NCBI GenBank assembly: GCA_041674465.1
Contig: JBAYVV010000003.1
Span: 1-64,000, forward strand
DNA from: JACRAR01 sp041674465
GTDB lineage: Bacteria; Pseudomonadota; Gammaproteobacteria; Burkholderiales; Rhodocyclaceae
Direction of reading: 5' to 3'
Length of the DNA: 64,000 bases
A program made the translations under genes and the position numbers. Positions 16,831 to 22,755 of the stretch are shown here, piece by piece (positions within the stretch are counted from its first letter, which is position 1; the number at the start of each line of letters is the position of its first letter). Under the pieces are notes generated by a model. It searched no databases, had not been told where the DNA came from, and saw only the letters and a program-made list of their open reading frames with translations.

Positions 16831-17197
16831 GATGGCCTTGACCTTCATGCGTCTGACGCAACTGCGACCCGCGCCACCCATTCGCTTGCTTGCCTACGCT
16901 GTCCGATAACTGGATCACCTTGGCATACTGGGCGAGCGAAATCGCCTGTATGTCGCGCGCCAGCCGGATCAATAGTTCGATCTCCTCATGGTGTTCGAGG
17001 AGTTCGTCCAGGTGAAGTGTCTTATCCTGAGCCTTATTGGCGCGCAGGATCAAGACGGTGATCTTCACGCACCGATCGCGCAGATCGCATGCCAGGGTCT
17101 GTTTGAAGTCCCTGGGCATGTTCTTGGCAACCAGCATGACAGCCTTCAACAGTTCGAAGGTTGCTTTGTAGATCGGCGTATCGGAATGGAGGCCCAT
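16811..17197 (-). CDS. avd: DGR accessory variability determinant (Avd)
   Basis: 128 residues, the same length as Avd of Bordetella phage BPP-1. It is predicted all-helical, with the four-helix-bundle pattern YKATFELLKAVMLVAKNMPR ... LLEHHEEIELLIRLARDIQ. Avd forms a barrel-shaped pentamer that binds RT and TR RNA and is needed for mutagenic cDNA synthesis. It lies directly between the target genes and TR-RT, as in BPP-1. I chose ATG 17197 over an upstream TTG; neither has a strong ribosome binding site. The C-terminus overlaps the RT reading frame. Confidence 0.9.
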   Translation of the reverse strand: MGLHSDTPIYKATFELLKAVMLVAKNMPRDFKQTLACDLRDRCVKITVLILRANKAQDKTLHLDELLEHHEEIELLIRLARDIQAISLAQYAKVIQLSDSVGKQANGWRGSQLRQTHEGQGHHDRTLF

Positions 17198-17237
17198 GCT
17201 GATAAAAATCAAAAAAAGATTTGCAATGGCTGAAGGG

Positions 17238-17612
17238 TTAAATGGCTACTCTGCGGACGAGGACCACCCGATACTTGTCGTCCTTGTGGACGTTGCTCTG
17301 GTAGCCGTTGTCGAAGCTCTGCAGCCAGGCATAGGACTCGAAGCCGGCGAACTGCTCGCTGGACCAATACCAGCCAGGCTTGATTTGGTCTTTCAGATTC
17401 GCGAACAGCAGGGATTGCTCGCGCCGCGTCGGCAATTCCCCTCCGCAATTTTTTGCAAACGCCTTGGCTTGCGCCCAGGTGAGGTCTTGTCCCCAATTTG
17501 GTATCAGAATGATGTGCTGATCTCGTTGGCCTTCCTTGCCAAGCAGAATACCCGCGTACTTCTCACCCTTCTTGAGGTTCTTCTTTATCCACGCTTTCTT
17601 AGCTTCGCTCAT
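17238..17612 (-). CDS. DGR target protein 1 (DUF1566/C-type-lectin-like)
   Basis: 124 residues. The body (about 15-124) looks like the DUF1566/formylglycine-generating-enzyme-like C-type lectin fold used by many DGR targets: LTWAQAKAFAKNCGGELPTR followed by GWYWSSEQ. The last 40 residues, SYAWLQSF...KYRVVLVRRVAI, are the VR-encoded hypervariable surface. Relative to TR, codon changes include Asn to Phe, Tyr, Ser, Val and Asp. There is no signal peptide or tail-attachment region, and the protein is very small for a tail adhesin. It is the target nearest to avd. Confidence 0.9.
   Translation of the reverse strand: MSEAKKAWIKKNLKKGEKYAGILLGKEGQRDQHIILIPNWGQDLTWAQAKAFAKNCGGELPTRREQSLLFANLKDQIKPGWYWSSEQFAGFESYAWLQSFDNGYQSNVHKDDKYRVVLVRRVAI
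17250..17355 (-). repeat. DGR variable repeat VR1
   Basis: 106 bp at the 3' end of target gene 1, aligned without gaps to the TR. It has 11 differences, all at TR coding-strand adenines. The stop codon lies 12 bases past the conserved 3' end. Confidence 0.95.
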
Positions 17613-17649
17613 GACCCGGTTCTCCCTAAATCTCGAAATTGATGAATGG

Positions 17650-18132
17650 TTAAATGGCTACTCTGCGGACGAGGACCACCCGATACTTGACGTCCTTGTG
17701 GATGATGGTCTGGCCGCCGTTGAGGAAGCTCTGCAGCCAGGCATAGGACTCGTTGCCGGCGTCCTGCTCACGGGTCCAGTGATATTCAGCCACGTATTCA
17801 TCCGGCTCCCGCTTGGCGTAGAGCAACGCACTTTCGACGCGATCAGGCAGTTCTGCACCTTCTTGCGCCGCGTAAGCCATGGCGTCTTTCCAGTTCAATT
17901 GCTTGTCGCGTTCGTATGGCAGCCGAATGACGTGATGTCCATGGCCGTCTTTGCCCAGGATTGCGCCAACGTAGCGCTCGCCATAGCGCAAAGGTGGCCT
18001 GTTAAGGGGATCTGCGGATGATGTATTGCCGGACAGGTGTTTTTCCATCCAGGCGCGGAAAAGGGCTTGCGTCTCGACGGTGAGCTGCGCGCCGCCGACG
18101 TCCATCGTCAATGTGGCTTGGTTATTTTTCAT
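17650..18132 (-). CDS. DGR target protein 2 (DUF1566/C-type-lectin-like)
   Basis: 160 residues. About 45 N-terminal residues precede the lectin-like body, which begins GERYVGAILGKDGHGHHVIR and contains the conserved ELPDRVESALLYAK and YHWTREQDAG segments. The VR-encoded end has Leu, Gly, Thr, Ile and Val where the TR encodes Asn. The first 20 bases overlap the 3' end of target 3. It is a clear paralogue of targets 1 and 3, so the locus has grown by tandem duplication. Confidence 0.92.
   Translation of the reverse strand: MKNNQATLTMDVGGAQLTVETQALFRAWMEKHLSGNTSSADPLNRPPLRYGERYVGAILGKDGHGHHVIRLPYERDKQLNWKDAMAYAAQEGAELPDRVESALLYAKREPDEYVAEYHWTREQDAGNESYAWLQSFLNGGQTIIHKDVKYRVVLVRRVAI
17662..17767 (-). 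repeat. DGR variable repeat VR2
   Basis: 106 bp, ungapped against the TR, with 11 differences, all at TR coding-strand adenines. Confidence 0.95.
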
Positions 18133-18562
18133 CGCAAACAGACTCCGAATTGGTGAATGGCTGAATGGCTACTCTGCGGACGAGGACCACCCGATACTGG
18201 TAGCCCTTGTGGTCGTTGTCCTGGCGGCCGTGGCTGAAGCTCTGCAGCCAGGCACAGGACTCGTCGCCGGCGTCCTGCTCACGGGTCCAATACCAATCGG
18301 GCTCGAATTCGCCCTCTTCCTTCGTGGCATAGAGCAGCGCGCCTTCGACACGGTCCGGCAGTTCGCCGCCGGCGTCCTCGGCGAATTTCATTGCGGCCTT
18401 CCAGGTCAGTTCGTCAGACGTCTGCACTTCCTGGGCCATGCGGATGACGTGGTCGCGGCGGCCGTTCGGCGTGATGACCGTGGCGACCAGGCGCTCGCCG
18501 GGGTTTAGGTCCGGCATCGCGATGGTGAGTTGGGTGGCGAGGTTTGTTTCGGGTGCGTTCAT
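18122..18562 (-). CDS. DGR target protein 3 (DUF1566/C-type-lectin-like)
   Basis: 146 residues with the same body as target 2 (GERLVATVITPNGRRDHVIR, then ELPDRVEGALLYATK and WYWTREQDAGDES). The VR end carries Asp, Ser, His, Arg, Gly, Tyr and also a Tyr-to-Cys change. Unlike targets 1 and 2, which stop right after VRRVAI, it runs 13 residues further. The gene is coupled by ATGA to the membrane-protein gene upstream and overlaps target 2 downstream. Confidence 0.92.
   Translation of the reverse strand: MNAPETNLATQLTIAMPDLNPGERLVATVITPNGRRDHVIRMAQEVQTSDELTWKAAMKFAEDAGGELPDRVEGALLYATKEEGEFEPDWYWTREQDAGDESCAWLQSFSHGRQDNDHKGYQYRVVLVRRVAIQPFTNSESVCDEK
18173..18278 (-). repeat. DGR variable repeat VR3
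   Basis: 106 bp, ungapped against the TR, with 13 differences, all at TR coding-strand adenines. It is the most diverged of the three copies. Confidence 0.95.
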
Positions 18563-18870
18563 TGCGACTCCTTTTCAGTGGTGGTGGGAAAACGATAAAG
18601 CGGCTTTTCTGCGCTTGGTGACCAGGCCAGCTGTTCTGCGCGGACGATGCGTGGCGCAATGCCGTAGCCGGGGAATTGATAGGTGATGCAGGTGAACTTG
18701 CCGTCTTTCCATTCGGCCACGGCACGATCGCCGGGCTGGAGCGGAATGCAGAGACGTTCGAATTGCGCAAGCAGATCCGCGCGGCGGTCGTTTTCGTCGC
18801 GGGTCTGCAGGAAGCCGAGCAGGAGGATGATCGAGGCCAGCACCATGGCGATTTGAGTTATGCCGCGCAT
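18559..18870 (-). CDS. Small single-pass membrane protein
   Basis: 103 residues starting MRGITQIAMVLASIILLLGF, a single N-terminal membrane segment (about 5-22). A short charged helix and a soluble part follow, containing AVAEWKDGKFTCITYQFPGYG. No family is recognised. Its stop overlaps the start of DGR target 3 (ATGA), so it belongs to the same translation unit as the targets and could be functionally tied to them. That link is inference. Confidence 0.7.
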   Translation of the reverse strand: MRGITQIAMVLASIILLLGFLQTRDENDRRADLLAQFERLCIPLQPGDRAVAEWKDGKFTCITYQFPGYGIAPRIVRAEQLAWSPSAEKPLYRFPTTTEKESQ

Positions 18871-19013
18871 GCTTGTGCTCCTGTTGTGGTTGGCAGCAGC
18901 ATTTCCGCGACGATCATGGACGCCGTGCAGCCGTGGTCGGCGATGATGAGGATGTTGTGTCCGAGGCCGCGAACGCGGTACAGCAGGCCGGGAATGATGG
19001 GGATGGCGATCAT
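18858..19013 (-). CDS. Small hypothetical protein, 51 aa
   Basis: 51 residues (MIAIPIIPGLLYRVRGLGHN...), mostly hydrophobic with a Cys near position 31. It fills the gap between two leftward genes and overlaps the next start by 13 bases. No homology is recognised. Support comes from its place in a gap-free operon and a plausible GGAGA-type ribosome binding site. Confidence 0.5.
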   Translation of the reverse strand: MIAIPIIPGLLYRVRGLGHNILIIADHGCTASMIVAEMLLPTTTGAQACAA

Positions 19014-19024
19014 GGTGGCGTCTC

Positions 19025-19234
19025 CTAACGACAATTAGCGACTTGGGCGACAAACTGACGGATGCCGGCGGGGCTACTGCGTTTGCCGATGAAAACGTGG
19101 CCGCCGCCGGTGATGCGGAACAACAGGTAATCGGTGCGATCGCCGATCTTCTTTTCACTGAGGAACAGGTTGAAGTCCTTGGCAATCTGCCGGGCTTCCT
19201 TGATCTGCTGCAGCGGGGAGTGTTGACGTGCCAT
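19025..19234 (-). CDS. Hypothetical phage protein, 69 aa
   Basis: 69 residues: a basic helix (about 1-30), then DYLLFRITGGGHVFIGKRSS, which looks like a small beta-hairpin region, and a helical end. The ATG at 19234 follows CCGGAG at good spacing. It resembles short prophage early proteins of unknown function. Confidence 0.65.
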   Translation of the reverse strand: MARQHSPLQQIKEARQIAKDFNLFLSEKKIGDRTDYLLFRITGGGHVFIGKRSSPAGIRQFVAQVANCR

Positions 19235-19280
19235 GGCTAATCTCCGGTGGTAGAGTGAGCGAGGACTTTTCTTGGAGGTG

Positions 19281-19979
19281 TTATGGACGAAAGAGAACTG
19301 AAGCAACTTTTTGTAGAACTGATCGAAGCGCAAGGTGCAGCGCTTGGAATAGTCGTTGCAGCGATGTCGCATCAGTTGGATGTAGAGCGATTGGCGACGG
19401 ATTTAAGGTCGCAGATTGAAGCGGCGAAACTGACAAAGTTGGCGCCGGCGATGGCAGTGCGTCTAGCCACTCACGCGCTTGCTGCCGCTGATGCGGAGAG
19501 TGCGTTACGTCGGAAAGGAACTCATTGAGGCGCGGTTTGTTATCCCAGTGGGAATCTTCACGGATGCAGGAGCAATCGTCTTTATAGATCGCGCCACAGT
19601 GGCATTCTGCAAAATGATCTGAATATGGATGGCGCACCTGGCGCTGCGTTCTTTCCGAACAGGAGCTGAGCGCTGAGGCGCATAGGGTGCCGGCGGCGAC
19701 GCCGGCAACAAACGTGTGGTAGGAGAGTTCGTTAATCGCTTCGAGAAGCTCGTTATTCCCGTCAGCCAGCGACAGGCAGCGCACCTTGGCCTGGCTCCGG
19801 CGGAATGTCTTCGCTGCGAATCTAATAGCCTCATGCACCGAGCGAAGTGGGATGCGCTTGATACACCCCGCCTGACCGGCAGAGTTGATGCGGGAAATGC
19901 CGTCCCAGGGCGGAATGCTGTAGTCAGCTTGATTTGTGGTGCCACCGAAGGCGATCTGGCGGGGTAGTGGTGTGCTCAC
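19281..19979 (-). CDS. Hypothetical phage protein (GTG start)
   Basis: Reading from GTG 19979, which overlaps the stop of the upstream gene (GTGA), gives 232 residues. The first 150 look like a real protein: a helical part around FAAKTFRRSQAKVRCLSLADG and a Cys/His segment, CHCGAIYKDDCSC, that may bind metal. The last 80 residues are Pro/Ser/Leu-rich and lie opposite a plausible plus-strand gene (19283-19528), so the true end may be affected by an unseen frameshift. The function is unknown. Confidence 0.55.
   Translation of the reverse strand: MSTPLPRQIAFGGTTNQADYSIPPWDGISRINSAGQAGCIKRIPLRSVHEAIRFAAKTFRRSQAKVRCLSLADGNNELLEAINELSYHTFVAGVAAGTLCASALSSCSERTQRQVRHPYSDHFAECHCGAIYKDDCSCIREDSHWDNKPRLNEFLSDVTHSPHQRQQAREWLDALPSPAPTLSVSPLQSATLNPSPIALHPTDATSLQRLFQALHLALRSVLQKVASVLFRP
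19283..19528 (+). CDS. Hypothetical small helical protein, opposite strand
   Basis: 81 residues, mostly helical (MDERELKQLFVELIEAQGAA...), with a strong TTGGAGG site seven bases before the ATG. It is read against the direction of the early operon and overlaps the low-complexity end of the 19281-19979 gene completely. Start signal and composition favour it over the antisense reading in this stretch. No family is recognised. Confidence 0.45.
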   Translation: MDERELKQLFVELIEAQGAALGIVVAAMSHQLDVERLATDLRSQIEAAKLTKLAPAMAVRLATHALAAADAESALRRKGTH

Positions 19980-20320
19980 GGTTCCCCTCCCAGTTCCACT
20001 TTGGCAATGGCCGCGCGAATGATCGCCAACTGGATACCCATGCCGATCTGGGCGTCGTCATCCTCAAATCCGGCCATGAATTGCTCGGCGATTCGCAGAG
20101 CATCGAGGAGCTCGGGCGCGGCGGCGATCAGGCGCTGGTTTGCGTCGGACTCAACGCAGGTGGCATCGAGATTCGACATGACATAGCCCCAGGCCATGGT
20201 CTCGGCTTGGAGAATGGTGTGTACGGCGGAACCATCAGGGTTGGGTATTTCCGGTTTGAGCGTGTACCCCTCCCACATCCAGGGGCCGGGCGTGTGCGCT
20301 GCGCGATCTGGTGCGTTCAT
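19976..20320 (-). CDS. Hypothetical phage protein, first gene of the leftward operon
   Basis: 114 residues with the HTPGPWMWEGY head and the ANQRLIAAAPELLDAL motif that recur in many small prophage early proteins of unknown function. GGGAG lies before the ATG. It starts about 45 bases after the predicted leftward promoter start, so it should be the first translated gene after repression is lifted. Confidence 0.8.
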   Translation of the reverse strand: MNAPDRAAHTPGPWMWEGYTLKPEIPNPDGSAVHTILQAETMAWGYVMSNLDATCVESDANQRLIAAAPELLDALRIAEQFMAGFEDDDAQIGMGIQLAIIRAAIAKVELGGEP

Positions 20321-20369
20321 GTTTTCTCCCGTTGGTTGGAAAGTGGCGGTGGTTTGCCTGCGACGGGAG

Positions 20370-20418
20370 AAAGATAAGGCAATGCCTAATTCTTGTCAAT
20401 AGGCATTGCCTTATCTTT
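20370..20418 (-). promoter_or_regulatory. Leftward early promoter with palindromic operator
   Basis: On the minus strand TTGACA (20394-20399), a 17-base spacer and TATCTT (20371-20376) form a sigma70 promoter. A perfect 19-bp inverted repeat (20370-20388 and 20400-20418, 11-base loop) built on AGGCAATGCCT overlaps it. The same TAGGCATTGCCTTATCTT block forms the rightward promoter at 21778. Both should be bound by the phage repressor and shut off in the lysogen. Confidence 0.75.
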
Positions 20419-20448
20419 TATGCCGACTTTGTCGCTAGATCGATGACG

Positions 20449-20472
20449 AAAAAAAGCCCGGACAGGCCGGGC
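20449..20472 (-). terminator. Intrinsic terminator of the lysogeny operon
   Basis: On the minus strand GCCCGG, a five-base loop and CCGGGC are followed by seven T. It sits after the HNH gene and before the leftward early promoter. It should end transcription from the repressor side and keep the two leftward transcripts separate. Confidence 0.75.
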
Positions 20473-20580
20473 ATTGGATCAGGGAATAATCAGAGCGTCA
20501 GTGACGCGAAAATTGATTGAATCGGGAAAGCAGTACTCCGGTTTTGGTTGTGGCCGAACTGGGGCGGTTGGCGGTGAAGG

Positions 20581-20853
20581 TCACCTCCGGCACCATGCCG
20601 ATTCGCGCGCTGTCTTTTCCTTGTGCGCCTGGATAGTGAGCCATTGCATGTTTAAGTGGTGATCGTCACCCTTGCACTTGAGCGGCATTACGTGGTCAAT
20701 TTGCCATCCGGGACAAGCACCGCGTGTCTTTCCCGTAGAAGGACAAGGTTGTAGGCGCTTAAATTCTGCAATCGCTGCGGCGCTGCGATATATCTTGGCG
20801 TCGATGGTTGATACTGAAGCTACCAGAATGGCAGCCACCAGCCAGCGGATCAT
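20581..20853 (-). CDS. Exported HNH-type protein
   Basis: 90 residues. The first 19 (MIRWLVAAILVASVSTIDA) look like a signal peptide. The remainder contains CPGWQIDHVMPLKCKGDDHH, with the His-Asn/His and zinc-type Cys arrangement of HNH nucleases, plus NMQWLTIQAHKEKT. Small secreted HNH proteins occur in prophages; a periplasmic nuclease acting on incoming DNA is possible but unproven. It is downstream of the repressor and so likely made in the lysogen. The start overlaps the stop of the membrane protein gene. Confidence 0.7.
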   Translation of the reverse strand: MIRWLVAAILVASVSTIDAKIYRSAAAIAEFKRLQPCPSTGKTRGACPGWQIDHVMPLKCKGDDHHLNMQWLTIQAHKEKTARESAWCRR

Positions 20854-21176
20854 TCCGGCATCGGAAACTTCGCGGCAAGTTCTGCGCCCCTTGGCGTACT
20901 AACGGGAATCAGACTGGGTTGGCCGCACGCGGCACATACAGAGTGTCGCGTATTCATGCGCCACAGGCTATAGATAATGCCCGGAACGATCAGGCATAAC
21001 CACAAGACAATTTCAATGCCAATGCTGCCGCGAACCTTGGATTGCGCCCCACTGCGCGATCCACAGTTTGAGCAAATCATCGCAGCGGTATTCTTGCCAA
21101 AGGAAGAAAATGCCTTGACGATAAAGAAGACGAAAATGCCAAAAATCAACCAGTGAAACGCGCTGAACGATCCCAT
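20850..21176 (-). CDS. Membrane protein with cytoplasmic zinc ribbon
   Basis: 108 residues: membrane segment 1 (about 8-22), a CSNCG pair near 35-39, membrane segment 2 (about 52-70, IEIVLWLCLIVPGIIYSLW) and a second Cys pair, CAACG, near 81. The two Cys pairs may form one zinc ribbon spanning a hairpin, as in LITAF-like or superinfection-exclusion-type small membrane proteins. A strong GGGAGG precedes the ATG. It is located in the repressor transcript. Confidence 0.7.
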   Translation of the reverse strand: MGSFSAFHWLIFGIFVFFIVKAFSSFGKNTAAMICSNCGSRSGAQSKVRGSIGIEIVLWLCLIVPGIIYSLWRMNTRHSVCAACGQPSLIPVSTPRGAELAAKFPMPE

Positions 21177-21187
21177 GACTACCTCCC

Positions 21188-21301
21188 TTAAGCAACATCA
21201 ATCTCGCATGACTTCGCCGGCCACGGATTTGCGTAGTAAATATTGGCGGGGCCGCGAGGTTCTGTTCTACGTTCTACAAAATATGACGGGGTTTGGGTCA
21301 T
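21188..21301 (-). CDS. Possible small protein, 37 aa
   Basis: ATG at 21301 opens 37 residues (MTQTPSYFVERRTEPRGPAN...) ending just before the ribosome binding site of the membrane protein. It fills the gap after the repressor. There is an AAGGA about 11 bases upstream. No homology is recognised, and it could be chance. Confidence 0.35.
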   Translation of the reverse strand: MTQTPSYFVERRTEPRGPANIYYANPWPAKSCEIDVA

Positions 21302-21342
21302 GCCCCACTTGATCCTTGCAAGGTCAGCCGGGGCAAGCTGGC

Positions 21343-21735
21343 CTATGCACGCTTTTTAACGTATTCCTTTGGTTTTGATCCTTGAAAATACAGTGCCAGA
21401 GCCATTTCGACTGCGGACTGCGCTCTGATTTTTCCCTCATCATCTGTTTCTTCCATCATTTTTACAACGGCTGCTATGCGCGGATTAATAGGTGACTTTG
21501 TTTTTCTGGTGGATACGGCTTCTTGCGATAGTCCCCAGTGTTCAGGGCCAACCACATCGGCCATGTATTGCCGAAGTTTTTCAAAATTGGGCTTTGAGAT
21601 CCTTCCGGTTTTCATCCACCCCTGAACAGATGGTGCTTTTACACCAAAGTCGTCCGCCACCTTCTGCGGTGTGATCTTTTTCTTCTCAACTATGGCGGCG
21701 CGGATAGCGGCTCCTAGCGCTTCTTTTGTAAGCAT
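21343..21735 (-). CDS. Phage repressor (CI-like, HTH)
   Basis: 130 residues with a helix-turn-helix near 20-55: TPQKVADDFGVKAPSVQGWMKTGRISK. A helical C-terminal part follows, without the LexA/Ser-Lys protease domain. It is therefore a short repressor that should not self-cleave, so prophage induction would need an antirepressor or another route. Its start codon lies within one copy of the AGGCAATGC operator motif, suggesting autocontrol. It is read divergently from the Cro/YdaS-like gene. Confidence 0.8.
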   Translation of the reverse strand: MLTKEALGAAIRAAIVEKKKITPQKVADDFGVKAPSVQGWMKTGRISKPNFEKLRQYMADVVGPEHWGLSQEAVSTRKTKSPINPRIAAVVKMMEETDDEGKIRAQSAVEMALALYFQGSKPKEYVKKRA

Positions 21736-21806
21736 TGCCTAATTTGACACTAACAAATCATCATTAGGCAATGCCTCTTGACAAACATTAGGCATTGCCT
21801 TATCTT
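21731..21806. promoter_or_regulatory. Operator region and rightward early promoter
   Basis: Three copies of the AGGCAATGCC(T) motif lie at about 21731-21743, 21763-21776 and 21787-21800. On the plus strand TTGACA (21778-21783), a 17-base spacer holding the third operator and TATCTT (21801-21806) form the promoter of the Cro-like gene. The predicted start is at 21812-21814, on or next to the ATG at 21814. This is the lysis-lysogeny switch. Confidence 0.75.
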
Positions 21807-21813
21807 GCGCCTT

Positions 21814-22065
21814 ATGCAAACGAATCACATTGAACGAGCTTGCGATCTCCTGGGCGGATTGGGCGCGCTGGCGCGAATTCTTAAGGTCAGTTCTCCTACC
21901 GTGAGTCAATGGCGGACTGGGATTCGCCGCGTTCCTGCCGAACGCTGTCCAGCGATCGAACGGGCGACAAATGGTGAAGTTACTTGTGAGGAATTGCGTC
22001 CGGATGTCGATTGGGCATACCTGCGCGGAACGCGCTGCGGCCAACCCGAACAGGCAGCGGCGTGA
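21814..22065 (+). CDS. Cro-like regulator (YdaS family)
   Basis: 83 residues with the YdaS/Cro-type helix-turn-helix: LLGGLGALARILKVSSPTVSQWRTG and the RRVPAERCPAIERATNG tail. It likely binds the same operators as the repressor and favours the lytic programme. Its ATG coincides with the predicted transcription start, so the mRNA appears leaderless. The last residues are QPEQAAA, a tail motif repeated in neighbouring frames. Confidence 0.82.
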   Translation: MQTNHIERACDLLGGLGALARILKVSSPTVSQWRTGIRRVPAERCPAIERATNGEVTCEELRPDVDWAYLRGTRCGQPEQAAA

Positions 22066-22262
22066 TGGCGACTGGATTAGCATACCTCGTTGTCACCGTC
22101 CGCTTGACGTGGTGGCTGCGCCTTTACCTCGCCACGCTGCTCGTGCTCTGTCGTCTTCATGGCACCCAGCCGAATCCTGATCGCGTCGTCTACTGGATTT
22201 CGCGTGGTCTGCGAATCCATGTCTCTCCAATTGTTCAACAACCAAAGCGGGAGGCAGCCTGA
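22065..22262 (+). CDS. Small membrane protein, 65 aa
   Basis: 65 residues with one hydrophobic segment (about 4-27, GLAYLVVTVRLTWWLRLYLA). The end is QPKREAA. Its ATG overlaps the previous stop (TGATG). It is probably a short early phage protein of unknown role. Confidence 0.55.
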   Translation: MATGLAYLVVTVRLTWWLRLYLATLLVLCRLHGTQPNPDRVVYWISRGLRIHVSPIVQQPKREAA

Positions 22263-22263
22263 T

Positions 22264-22455
22264 ATGAGTGATCTGGTTCTGATCGTCCTGGCAAGTACCA
22301 CTCCAATCTTTGTGATCCTGAGCTTGATCTGGATCGAATTACGCAAGATCAGGCGGATAGAAGGTATTGCATATCGCCAGCACTGCGGTGAACGAATCAA
22401 CTTGTCTGTTGCACAACAATCCCCTCCGGGTCTCCAAGAACAAGGGAAAGTGTGA
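22264..22455 (+). CDS. Small membrane protein, 63 aa
   Basis: 63 residues with a single N-terminal membrane helix (MSDLVLIVLASTTPIFVILS) and a basic segment after it. CGGGAGG lies before the ATG within the repeated tail/ribosome-binding motif. The last 59 bases overlap the 3' end of a minus-strand gene. The function is unknown. Confidence 0.55.
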   Translation: MSDLVLIVLASTTPIFVILSLIWIELRKIRRIEGIAYRQHCGERINLSVAQQSPPGLQEQGKV

Positions 22456-22663
22456 CGACTGATATGGTTCCGTCCCTCAAATGGAAATACCTGTTCGCCA
22501 CGATGAAGCAGGGATATCTGCAATCTCCATTCGCAAGTTCCTCGAACGAGAGAGTGTCTCCGATTCCTGGTATCTCCGGAAGTCTGAGTTGTGGAAATGG
22601 CACTTTCTCTGCGAAGAACTCGGCAGGGAATAGGAAGTGGACTTCGTATATGTGGTCGATCAT
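22397..22663 (-). CDS. Hypothetical phage protein, convergent pair 1
   Basis: 88 residues (MIDHIYEVHFLFPAEFFAEK...) with a protein-like mix and a predicted beta-rich C-terminal half, CFIVANRYFHLRDGTISVVT. The ATG follows CGAAAGGA, the same upstream block as for the minus gene at 23065. It converges on the plus gene 22264-22455. No family is recognised. Confidence 0.6.
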   Translation of the reverse strand: MIDHIYEVHFLFPAEFFAEKVPFPQLRLPEIPGIGDTLSFEELANGDCRYPCFIVANRYFHLRDGTISVVTLSLVLGDPEGIVVQQTS

Positions 22664-22755
22664 GGCCAGTCCTTTCGGTTGGTGGTTGTGTGAGAACTTC
22701 CATTCTATCCGTCATGGGCTGGCCGCCCATCAACCCGAACGGGAGGATGCCTGAG
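22664..22755. repeat. Intergenic repeat unit, copy 1
   Basis: This stretch resembles 23066-23160. Both carry, in order, the minus-gene ribosome binding block (TCCTTTCGG on plus), a TAGAAT-like -10 box on the minus strand about 38 bases before the minus start, and the plus-strand CAACCCGAAC(A/G)GGAGG block before the next plus gene. It looks like a duplicated bidirectional control segment. Confidence 0.5.
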
